From Physocladia obscura (taxonomy: Eukaryota > Chytridiomycota > Chytridiomycetes > Chytridiales > Chytriomycetaceae): 17,042 bases of DNA. Below are positions 1 to 7,756 of this stretch, piece by piece. The translations under genes were made by a program, and so were the position numbers. Each line of letters opens with the position of its first letter. Position 1 is the first letter of the stretch. The stretch lies in assembly GCA_027596945.1 (NCBI GenBank), contig JADGJH010000551.1:1-17042 (forward strand), given 5' to 3'. The notes below the pieces were generated by a model. It had not been told where the DNA came from. It did not search any database and was given only the letters and a program-made list of their open reading frames with translations.

Positions 1-23
1 TTTTTTTTTTTTCTCTCACCAAG

Positions 24-1003
24 TGTTGACTGGCCAGCCGTTTGACACCGTCAAGGTTCGTCTGCAGACGCAACCGGACCAGTATAGCTCGATGGTTGAT
101 TGCGTCAAGAAGACAATCGCAAACGAAGGATTTGCAGGTTTCTATAAGGTAATCTTCGCGAAGAATAAAAAACAAATTTAAAAAACTAATATTATAGGGA
201 GCATTGACGCCACTGATTGGAATCGGAGCATGCGTGTCGATCCAGTTTAGCGCATTGGAAGCAACAAAGCGACACTTCCAACAGCAAAACGTGACCCGAA
301 ACCAACAAAACCCGACCCAACTCTCGTGGACCCAAATGTTCCTAAGTGGTAGTGCGTCAGGCGTAGCCAACAGCGTATTGTCTGGCCCGATCGAGCATGT
401 ACGTAGCCGACTGCAGATTCAAGCGCGGAGCGGAGCGGCGGGAGCTTATGCGGGGCCGATCGACTTTTTTAAAAGGGTTTATGGAAAATACGGAATTGCT
501 GGAATTTATAAAGGACAGGGAGTGACACTTGTGAGAGAGTTTGGAGGGTATGGAATATATTTCTTGACCTACGAAGCATTGATGCAGAGTCAGATGAAGA
601 AACAGAAGGCCCAAAAGAGAGGAGAAGTGGCAGGATGGATGCAGTGTTTATTTGGCGCTGCAAGTGGATATACTTTATGGACTGTCATCTACCCAATTGT
701 TGAGTGTTTTTATTTTTATATTTTTTATATTTTTTAATCTGAACTATTTGCCCGTTTTCAACAAAGTTACTTTGACTGATTTGAAATAATATACAGGATG
801 CTATCAAATCGAAGATTCAGACAGATAGCTTTGATGTAGCTGATCGCAAGTATAAGGGGGTCTTAGATTGTGCAAAAAAGGTGCTTGCAACAGAAGGAAT
901 GATGGGCTTTTACCGAGGGTTTGTGACATGCATGTTGCGTGCTGGACCAGTCAATGGAGTCACCTTCTTGGCATACGAGGCAACTATGAAATTAATTGGA
1001 TGA
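24..1003 (+). CDS. Mitochondrial carrier family protein (YMC/SLC25A29-like), 5' partial
   Basis: Three exons are supported: 24-148 (phase 1 after a polypyrimidine tract and AAG acceptor), 198-698 and 797-1003 (TGA stop). The introns are 149-197 and 699-796, and both junctions restore carrier homology. About 277 residues are visible; the first few to about 25 residues lie left of the window. All three carrier repeats are recognisable by their P-x-D/E-x-x-K/R signatures: [13 protein letters not shown] in repeat 1, [14 protein letters not shown] in repeat 2, and YPI joined across the second intron to [10 protein letters not shown] in repeat 3. Known family role: six-helix solute exchange across the mitochondrial inner membrane. 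The GPIEH repeat-2 motif and the third repeat resemble yeast YMC1/YMC2 and the SLC25A29/A20 carriers (amino acid or acylcarnitine); the substrate cannot be fixed from sequence. The second intron starts with GTTGAG, a weak donor, but the frame and homology across it are exact. Confidence 0.9.
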
Positions 1004-1770
1004 AGTGGAATAAAAAAATTGCTCTTTCGATATTATTATCACAAGTCAAATGCAAACAATTTAAGGTAATAAAGTTGTGTGAATTCAATCTTTAAACTTT
1101 TTCACTGTGTTTTGATTCAGTTTGATAGAAACCAAGTAAGTTTTGCATTCACACATTAACATCATTATCATGAACCAGACTTTTTTTTTGATGTGGTAAA
1201 GTGAGGTGTTAGAAATAGAAGCTTGCCCAACATTTAACTTGATGAATACCTCAAGCACCATAATCAAGGCAATGGTTTGTTGTCAAAATTATACTGAACT
1301 CCTTTGAAAAAATAAAAAAACACACTTTGCTATTGTGAAGTATATGCAACTCTGTGGTGAGAAATGTATATTACAAAGCAAGTAACACAAAATAAATTTT
1401 TTGTCATTGGTTTATTTGTTTTAGAGTGAATAAACTATTTTTGACAAAAACAGCAAATTGACAAACTTGTTGCCCTAGACTCCATTCACATGAGACAGAG
1501 CAAAATTAAAGACCAAGAGAGCAAAAACAATCATATATTGGGATGTAAATCATTTGCCCAAGAGCATTGCTTGTATAGCAGTCTAAAGAAAAGATTGAGA
1601 GATGTTCTGCAGCATACAAAAGTTTTGAGCAATAACATTTTTTGGATGATATGAAGATATTTCTGGATGCCTGGGATATATCAGTAGCAGTTTGGGATTG
1701 CACTTAACCTGAATCAAGACTTTTAGGAAACATATGAGTAAATTTTCATGGATTAATTTGTACCCAACTC
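1004..1770. other. Gene-free, CpG-free AT-rich stretch
   Basis: No convincing gene was found on either strand. Apart from one CpG at 1028-1029 the stretch contains none. On the minus strand around 1160-1190 the translation H-D-N-D-V-N-V, followed by a stop, resembles the catalytic N-D-x-N-V-L segment of PIF/Harbinger transposases. This could be a second, inverted transposase relic, but one short motif is weak evidence. The stretch is probably transposon-derived, as the adjacent block is. Confidence 0.45.
1009..1014 (+). terminator. Candidate poly(A) signal of the carrier gene
   Basis: AATAAA lies six bases after the TGA stop of the mitochondrial carrier gene. Such a close position is plausible in a compact genome but is inferred from the hexamer alone. 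Confidence 0.35.
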
Positions 1771-2405
1771 TCTCTACCCTGCCTGAATCAGTGTTCCATA
1801 GATGATTCTGAATGTTGCTGTTGTTATTTAAAAAGATTGATACACATGGCATGTACTTTGAATAAAAACCTGATATGTTTAAGATGCTTGACCTAGACAG
1901 TCTTCAGAAAATTGTGGTGGTTATTCAAATTATTACATGTGGTATTGCAGCAGATGCAATTGATGAATATGTAAAGATTGGTAAAACAACAGCAATCAAG
2001 AGTTTAACCACTCAGTGCCCACAGGACTGGAAGAAAAAACATTGAATAAGCCTTTGGTTTACTACAGTCATGATTCCATATGTTTGTTGCACTATGTTAG
2101 TCTTTGCAGAGAAAGCATTGTGGGAAATTATGATGTGTTGTATTACTACTACAAAAAGGTTATTGAGGATCAAAGAGAAGTGTAGGCAGGGTCTGAATAT
2201 TTAAAGGGCAAGAAATTTCTTCTAATACAAGAAAATATGAAAAGATTGGCTACTAAAAATTTAGAAAATGGTGTATCTGTTTGTAGATCCATTGGTTGGC
2301 AAATTCAGCGGCAGATGGGTGAGATTAAAATTTCAGTGAGATAATAAAATGAGCCTGTAGTGGTTTTTGTAGAATGGCACCAGGAAATGTCACAATATTA
2401 TCCAG
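1770..2405 (+). pseudogene. Decayed PIF/Harbinger-type transposase (plant-transposon-protein / DDE_Tnp_4 family)
   Basis: Homology to this family survives as pieces in different frames. Around 1833-1875 the reading is YFE-stop-KPD, matching the usual Y-F-x-Q-K-x-D before the S-L-Q-K block. From 1893 to 2045 an open stretch contains DSLQKIVVVIQIITCGIAAD, then AIDEYVKIGKTTAIKSL, matching the family pattern S-L-Q-K-C-T-A-A-x-R-M-L-A-Y-G-x-x-A-D-x-x-D-E-Y-x-R-I-G-E-T-T. From about 2186, in another frame, come SEYLK and ENMKRLATKNLENG, which match Y-L-R and D-I-x-R-L-L-x-x-N-x-x-x-G before the first catalytic Asp region. From about 2362, in a third frame, FCRMAPGNVTILSR resembles F-F-G-M-P-G-S-x-N-D-x-N-V-L-x-R. 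Stops, frame changes and an apparent insertion at about 2046-2185 mean it is not functional. The end points are approximate and I could not define terminal inverted repeats. Confidence 0.7.
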
Positions 2406-2986
2406 GTTACTTGTTGTGCAAACTCAAAAAGTACTGCAATGATATGGCTAGATGTGTAAATTAGGAATTGGGAATTGGTGGAGAATGGTGTGTTAGAGAA
2501 TTTGCGAGGTGGTGCAATTATTGATTTTCTTAGTCCTTGCACTTCCACCCATCTTATACAACACTGTCTTCACACTTGTATTCATTATTTGCAGTCAAAT
2601 ACTGTTATGGTAATTTATTGTTGTGCAAGAATAATAAGATTGAATAAATGGAAAAAAATCCCAAGCACCAGCTTTGATTTTTTAGTTAGTAAGCCTACAT
2701 GGTCACAAAGTCCACCCATTTATTTTTGGGAAGTCCAAGATTCATTTTTCAGTGAAATAGCGAATGCAAATGCAACTGTTATTTTTGAGGTTACTAATGT
2801 ACATTATGAGTCTGGAAGTTTAATATCACTCATGAAAATGATGTGATATTGTTTGATTCAATTATGATTATTATTGTATGCATACTAGCACAATATGAAA
2901 AGTTGTTATTTTCCGGCAATTTTTGTTTTTTACTTTATTTAATTTGGAAGCCAAATCGGAAGAGTTTATAATACTAAAAAATAATG
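2406..2986. other. Intergenic tail of the repeat block, no recognisable gene
   Basis: A TTG-initiated open frame of 123 codons (2475-2846, +) shows no motif I recognise, has no good start codon and shares the CpG-poor composition of the transposase relic beside it. I read it as chance openness or decayed transposon sequence. The last 100 bases hold the presumed 3' end of the minus-strand gene that follows. Confidence 0.4.
2934..2939 (-). terminator. Candidate poly(A) signal of the FAM210-like gene
   Basis: TTTATT on the plus strand is AATAAA on the minus strand, about 50 bases beyond the TAG stop at 2987-2989. Position and sequence fit a 3'-end signal. Confidence 0.4.
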
Positions 2987-3850
2987 CTACTTAAACTTTC
3001 TTTTATCCTTAATATTATCTCTGACTTCGCGAGCCGCGTCACGATACCCACCCTTCTGGGCAAACTTGAACCCCATAGTCCGTAGCCGCTTGGCAACAAC
3101 GGGTGTTACAAATGCAACGAGCGTAAGCTTGATAGGAAGGAACATTTTTGTCATCACCATTGCTAAAAGCACGTTTGTTCCGAGCGTCATGACAGCCTCT
3201 GTTTTCAAAACTTCCGGCAGTGCGTTAAAGAGACTGGGCTTCGTTTTCTTTTCAAGTTCGCCGTTCGTTGCAGCGGCACCGTTGCTGACACTACCACTAA
3301 TTTCTGGATCTTTATCATCATCGTCATTAGAAGACGAACTGAAACCAAGCGCGCATCTCGCACGACGCAGCCATTCCTTTATCATGGTCCTGTCGACGCC
3401 GAGAAAGTAGATAGAAGACAAGCATCCAATGAAAGTTAGCGACGAAAAGAATGCGTACACAAGAAGCGAAAGTGGGCCATATTCGCGAATCATTTTGGCG
3501 AGTTTAGAAGCGTTTTTAGCGTTTTTCCCGTCTTGTTTTTGATTTTCGGCGGAAATGGCATAAAAACGGGTGGCGGTGGTTATTAGTGGTGTTGACATCT
3601 GGTTATTTATGCGCGTAGAAAAGCGTAGTCCACATTGAGAAGATGAGTTTGGCGCGTGGTGGAGGGATAGTGGCATGGAAGTTGCCTTAGCATTGCTAAA
3701 GAACAAGCGTTGGCTGTTGTGACTTGTGTTTGGGCACACAGCGCACGGCTGGAAATATGCCGGAGATATTTTGAGCCGCATTAGTGCAGCAGGTCGAGCT
3801 GCTGATTGTTGCAGATCGTTGCGCAGCAACCAGAATTGTTGTTGCCACAT
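2987..3850 (-). CDS. Mitochondrial DUF1279 / FAM210-like membrane protein
   Basis: A single open frame encodes 287 residues from the ATG at 3848-3850. The frame stays open upstream to 3982, but the extra 44 codons are AT-rich and lack domain character, and the chosen start exposes a typical mitochondrial presequence (WQQQFWLLRND, then Arg/Ser/Ala-rich, no acidic cluster). The DUF1279 domain starts near residue 116 with KLAKMIREYGPLSLLVYAFF (first membrane helix about 124-149) and V-D-R-T. It resumes at about 224-256 with LGTNVLLAMVMTKMFLPIKL and FVTPVVAKRL (second helix). Between the halves lies an acidic, low-complexity insert of about 50 residues (S-S-S-S-N-D-D-D-D-K) that is longer than I expect for the family. 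FAM210-type proteins are mitochondrial inner-membrane proteins; the molecular role is not deduced here. The protein ends in a very basic tail (KDKRKFK). Confidence 0.82.
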   Translation of the reverse strand: MWQQQFWLLRNDLQQSAARPAALMRLKISPAYFQPCAVCPNTSHNSQRLFFSNAKATSMPLSLHHAPNSSSQCGLRFSTRINNQMSTPLITTATRFYAISAENQKQDGKNAKNASKLAKMIREYGPLSLLVYAFFSSLTFIGCLSSIYFLGVDRTMIKEWLRRARCALGFSSSSNDDDDKDPEISGSVSNGAAATNGELEKKTKPSLFNALPEVLKTEAVMTLGTNVLLAMVMTKMFLPIKLTLVAFVTPVVAKRLRTMGFKFAQKGGYRDAAREVRDNIKDKRKFK

Positions 3851-4373
3851 CACCTTGATTTGAATTGAATTTTTGTTGTATTTGTCTTTTGATTTTTCTT
3901 TCCGAAAGGAGCATTGTATTTCCAAACAGGTAGATGATTTCAACCATATTTGGATGGTTACTTGAACTAGCTGTATTATCAAACTTTCGTAGCTGAAATT
4001 TTTGAGAAGCTTTATTTTTTTGCATCTTGTGGCAATTATGATTTAAAAAATTTCACTGTGTTGGCTGTTGGATGAAAAAAAAACGGAAAAAAAACCGCAG
4101 TTAACAGAAGTAGAGTAAACTAGAACCAAAGCCCAAGATAGCTTTGAAGATAATTCCATATGAATAGCAATAATCCTGATCCGCTGTTTACATTCCAGTT
4201 TGGTCTTTTTCAAATGAAAATTTTTAATACCATTCTGGCTCTTTCTCATGAATAATAAAAGATTTTCGAAATTCAATGAGATCGCTTTTTTTTTTAATAA
4301 TTTTTTTCGTCTGTGTGCTTTCATTTTTTTTTCAATACGAATACCATAAAATGATAAAACATAAAACGCCAAC
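3851..4373. other. Intergenic region: upstream of the FAM210-like gene, downstream of the dehydrogenase gene
   Basis: The stretch holds the presumed 5' leader and promoter of the minus-strand FAM210-like gene and the 3' end of the minus-strand dehydrogenase gene. It is AT-rich with several A/T homopolymers (for example around 4075-4095 and 4287-4312). Open frames of about 110 codons occur here on the minus strand but show no recognisable domain and overlap the leader. I find no further gene. Confidence 0.5.
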
Positions 4374-5820
4374 TCAAGCATCTACAATTCCATGGAATTC
4401 TCCATGTGGATCTCTTCCCATTAATGCCTTGACTGCATCTTTAACATCAACCCCCGCAAACAAAACACCATAGACGGCATTTGTAACAGGGCTTTCAACC
4501 CCAATTTTCTTACACAAAGCATATGCAGCTTTGGTAGTTTCAACACCCTCCGCAACAGATCCCAGTGTTGCCAGCACATGCTCCAGTGATTCTCCACGGC
4601 CAAGGCGATAACCTACAGTATAGTTACGTGACTTTTCACTCTGTGCTGTCAAAAAAAGATCACCGACGCCGGAGAGACCACTAAATGTCAGCGGATCTGC
4701 ACCAAGTTTGACACCAATACGCATAATTTCGGCGAGACTATATTTATGTTTGCCTGTCGGTCAAAATTTCATAGCTTAAAACAAATTTTTACCCCCGAGT
4801 AATAATCGCAGCACGTGCATTTTGCTGAAATCCAAGGCCGGCACAAGCACCCGCAGCAAGTGCAACAACATTTTTGAGGGCACCGGCAACTTCAACTCCA
4901 ACGACATCGCTTGAATCATAGACACGAAAATGGGGGGCGTGAAAAACACGTTGAGCCCGCAGCGCGCGTCCATGCATACGACTTGCCACTGAAACGCATG
5001 TTGGCTGTCGCTTTACAACTTCTGCTGCGAAACTTGGACCAGACTGATGGAAAAAATTTTAAATAATAAAAAGAGTATGTCTGTGTGTCTGTATGTGTGT
5101 GTGTGTGTGTATATACCAAATAGGTGGCAGCGCGACCAATTTCAGGGCCCCAAATTTCTTCAACTATATCGCAGGGCAGCATGCCAGATTCAATCTCAAT
5201 ACCCTTGTTGACAAAAATGGTTAAATGGTTTTGAGTAATGAATGGTTTAGTCTTTTCGAGGATATCGCTGGAAGAAAGATGATTAAAAAGAAAAATTTGC
5301 TTGGTAGTGGAGTAAAAAGTGGTACAGTACCGCAGGTGTTGTGTTGGTATGGAAAATATGACAACAGAAACGGAGGCAACAGAGCTAGCATCAAGAACCG
5401 TTGTTGCGCGCAACTCTGGGGTCAATGGGATATCCTTCAAGTATTTTGGGTTGAGGTGGTGCGAGTTTATTGACTCAACAACAGCTGGGTCACGTGCGTA
5501 AATCGTCACGTGACAGGAAGTATCGAGGGCTGAAAAACAGAGTCAAACAGACACCGCGAGGGCAACGAAGAGGGTACTGAGGGTGGAGATCTCACATGCA
5601 AGGTGGTCGGCGAGACACGTGCCAAAGTTGCCCGCCCCAAGAACAAGAATATTCCTGTCTATTGTATACAACAACAAACGTAAGCGCTTTTGCTTTTCTT
5701 TCGATTATTCTGCTTCCTGCATAAAAGGATTTGCATAATCTCACCCTTGATTCCTCCTTGGTCATCTGCAAGAACCGTCACTGTGTTGCTTTGCACTGGT
5801 CGACTGCTGTCTTGCCCCAT
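4374..5820 (-). CDS. gpsA-like: NAD(P)-dependent glycerol-3-phosphate dehydrogenase, bacterial GpsA type
   Basis: Six minus-strand exons join in frame: 5745-5820, 5596-5658, 5331-5529, 5117-5267, 4793-5043 and 4374-4737, giving 367 residues. The ATG at 5818-5820 has an in-frame TGA two codons upstream. The enzyme interconverts dihydroxyacetone phosphate and sn-glycerol 3-phosphate, feeding phospholipid synthesis and NADH reoxidation. The Rossmann dinucleotide motif GAGNFG is at 33-38, VNKGIE at 132-137, SGPSFA at 164-169, GALKN with the catalytic lysine at about 220, and [18 protein letters not shown] spans the last splice. The C-terminus has [10 protein letters not shown] and KALMGRD. These are hallmarks of bacterial GpsA (N-A-R-A-A, I-T-R-G-L-A-E); the usual fungal cytosolic GPD1 has a different motif set. 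No C-terminal peroxisomal tripeptide is present (ends VDA). Intron lengths are 86, 66, 63, 73 and 55 bp. Identity is firm; sub-cellular site is unknown. Confidence 0.92.
5080..5115. repeat. TG/CA microsatellite inside a dehydrogenase intron
   Basis: An impure then pure (TG)n tract sits in intron 4 of the dehydrogenase gene (5044-5116). Read on the gene strand it begins immediately after the donor, so the intron starts GTATATACACAC. Such repeats are length-variable, and this one is placed where it could affect donor recognition. Confidence 0.85.
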
Positions 5821-5903
5821 TTCTCAAATGCTTCAACAAAATTTCAGGTAAGGGCGCAAATACAGCTTAACTCGTATGGTACAGAAAAAAGTGGGATGAA
5901 ATT
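5821..5903. promoter_or_regulatory. Short divergent (bidirectional) promoter interval
   Basis: Only 83 bases separate the start codon of the minus-strand dehydrogenase gene from the start codon of the plus-strand membrane-protein gene. Both 5' leaders and both promoters must overlap here or extend into the neighbouring coding sequence. A TTTCAG/GTAAGG string at about 5850 could be a splice signal in a leader, but this is speculative. The interval also contains a minimal upstream ORF (see the separate entry). Confidence 0.5.
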
Positions 5904-5907
5904 ATGA
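5896..5907 (+). promoter_or_regulatory. Minimal upstream ORF (three sense codons) overlapping the next start as ATGA
   Basis: ATG AAA TTA TGA ends in a TGA that overlaps the ATG of the following gene (5904-5906) in the ATGA arrangement. If the transcript starts upstream of 5896, a ribosome using the first ATG would stop exactly on the main start, which could lower or condition translation by reinitiation. Whether the transcript includes it is unknown. Confidence 0.4.
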
Positions 5908-6437
5908 CTAATAATCAAACTTCTTTCAAGACAATCAAAACAACCAATTCATTTCTGCTCATTTTTTTCTTCAATCAAATGGCCCCAGTTTTTGGCTCTT
6001 CGAATGATTACGCACGCCACGAGCTGACCAGACGGTATTACTATTACGGAGCCGGGTACGGTTATGGCTATGGATTCGGGCTTGCTGGTCTTTTGCTCCT
6101 CCTGCTCATTTTTGGGCTTGTGTGGTTCTGTCGTCGGAGAAGACAACAGCAATCAAACCAACTGCCGGCGACTCAAATTGTGTATGCAGAAGCAGTACCA
6201 GTGTACGCTGGCGCTCAGAACCAAGGATTCGCAACTGCTAGTCCGTACCAGTATCCGCCGGCTGCGAACGCTAATCAGTACGGCTACCCCACTGCGAACC
6301 AACAATTACCAGCTTACGAACCGATGAAACAGTCAGAACAAACGACAAGCAACTACAACGAACCTGTTCCTATTCAGCAACTTCAGCAGCAAAGTGTTTA
6401 TGCGCGGCCAATTTATGCTCCTCCCACTTCTTCTTGA
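5904..6437 (+). CDS. Small single-pass membrane protein, Tyr/Gly/Gln-rich (RCR-like candidate)
   Basis: The frame encodes 177 residues without introns. Residues 10-24 look like a signal peptide (Lys, then FLLIFFF). A short ectodomain follows, with a Y-Y-Y-Y-G-A-G-Y-G-Y-G-Y-G stretch at 45-58, then one transmembrane helix at about 59-76 (GLAGLLLLLLIFGLVWFC), a stop-transfer RRRR at 77-80, and a cytosolic tail of about 95 residues rich in Gln, Tyr and Pro. The tail has LPAYEP and several P-x-Y-type patterns that could recruit WW-domain ubiquitin ligases. This layout is like fungal RCR (resistance to Congo red) membrane adaptors, but no family-defining motif is conserved enough to be sure. An alternative start at residue 26 (5979) would remove the signal peptide. 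The function is unassigned. Confidence 0.7.
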   Translation: MTNNQTSFKTIKTTNSFLLIFFFNQMAPVFGSSNDYARHELTRRYYYYGAGYGYGYGFGLAGLLLLLLIFGLVWFCRRRRQQQSNQLPATQIVYAEAVPVYAGAQNQGFATASPYQYPPAANANQYGYPTANQQLPAYEPMKQSEQTTSNYNEPVPIQQLQQQSVYARPIYAPPTSS

Positions 6438-6582
6438 GTAAATCTTTTTTTTTATATTGCTTTGCTGTTAATTTTGTTGTTCTGCTGAAAAGCTTCTATG
6501 CTTTTTTTTTTTTTTTAATTTTATTTTTTGTGTCGTTCAAAATGAAAAGTTTTTTTGAATTTGATTGATTTCAAAATTTTCA

Positions 6583-7497
6583 ATGACAACAGAGACAACT
6601 CTGACAACGGTAACAGGAACCGCAAAAGAGGAATTAGAAACCCTTCTTTCAACAGTAAATACAGAAAGAATGAACCGCGAATTTGAGACGATGGTTTCTG
6701 ATTCACAATCATGGCCAATTTACTCATTGAAAAACGGTATCACAATACGCAAACGACTCAGCGACAACCAGTGGATCGCTTCGGTAAGATACTTGTTTAC
6801 TACAATTACTGTCTCTTTATTTTAGTATGGGTTAAACAGAACCGGTGGATAAAATTAGGGAATGCTTCCATTTGATATGGCAACTGCATTGGAACTGCTG
6901 ACAGATCCATTGACAAGATTGACGTGGGACAAAGTGATGCAAACGTACATGACATTGCATCATGTCCAAGTAGCGCTTCCAGCTCTCCCACCCGCGTGCA
7001 GCGCAACAGCATCGCTCACATATACTCGTGTAGCCCCAGCTGTAGGTGGCATGATTTCTTCTCGTGACTTTCTGGACGTATCTGTCGTTGTTCACCCTGC
7101 AACAAACACTGAAGATACGGTGGTGGATCCTACTGAAAACCTTACGAATCCTGCTCTACACTATTCTTTAATTTGGGAATCAATCGGTGATACTCTCTCG
7201 CTCAATGCTGATGTCACGCCATTTCTACCTGCCACTGCCACTCCTGCTATTCGCGCACACAACTATTTAGGTGGATGCCGACTCTCTCCGTCATCTGACT
7301 CGCCTAGCTCCTGTATTATGCATTATTGCATTCGTTCCGATATAAAAGGATCCGTTCCGGCGTGGCTCGTTGACATGGTAAGCTGATATGATTGGCTAAA
7401 CCAGACCTGATTCCAAAATTTTGTTTTCAAGGGAATTGGTGGCTCCTTTGACTCCATTTACAATGAATTACGGAAAGCCAAAGTGAATAAAAAATGA
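6583..7497 (+). CDS. START-domain lipid-binding protein
   Basis: Three exons, 6583-6783, 6859-7377 and 7432-7497, join in phase 0 to give 261 residues. The ATG at 6583 is the first in frame; the open frame upstream only offers a TTG. Nearly the whole protein is one START (StAR-related lipid transfer) domain. Visible family elements are GITIRKRL near residue 52, GMLPFDMATALELLTDP at about 68-84 across the first splice, LTWDKVM around 88-94, SSRDFLDVSVVV at 134-145 (the conserved R-D-F), IRAHNYLGGCRL, and a closing helix region SDIKGSVPAWLVDM. START domains enclose a sterol, phospholipid or ceramide in a hydrophobic pocket. No signal peptide, membrane helix or second domain is seen, so a soluble carrier of the PCTP/STARD4 kind is likely; the ligand is unknown. 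The 75-bp first intron contains an upstream TTTTAG that is rejected because it leads to a stop. Confidence 0.88.
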
Positions 7498-7515
7498 TTG
7501 TATTGAATAGGCGGG

Positions 7516-7521
7516 AATAAA
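7516..7521 (+). terminator. Candidate poly(A) signal of the START gene
   Basis: AATAAA lies 19 bases after the stop codon. A second AATAAA (7486-7491) is inside the last codons of the gene. Either hexamer could serve; the evidence is the motif and spacing only. Confidence 0.35.
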
Positions 7522-7756
7522 AACTGCCCGCTTCTCGATTTTTCAGAAATGAAGATATTTCAAAACCTACCTGCGTCTTCCTGCAAAAACTCCTATGACA
7601 TATATATACCAATAGTGTGCTGGCTACTTGCGAGAGATCAGTTGACCACTAGTTTCAATTTGAAAACATCAACTGTGTTTGATTTCCGTTCTTCCAAAAA
7701 GTAAGTACTGTTGAATAGTGACTATGGGTCACAGAAATGAAATTTTTTGACCCCGA

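Noticed and set aside
2475..2846. A 123-codon plus-strand frame as a gene
   Set aside because: It begins with TTG, has no recognisable domain and lies in CpG-poor transposon-derived DNA.
3066..3410. Plus-strand frame opposite the FAM210-like gene
   Set aside because: It is antisense to a gene with clear domain homology and shows no motif of its own.
3851..3982. N-terminal extension of the FAM210-like protein to 331 residues
   Set aside because: The extra 44 codons are AT-rich and would hide the mitochondrial presequence; ATG at 3850 fits better, though the longer form is not excluded.
6565..6582. Earlier start of the START-domain protein at 6565
   Set aside because: The codon at 6565 is TTG; the first ATG in frame is at 6583.
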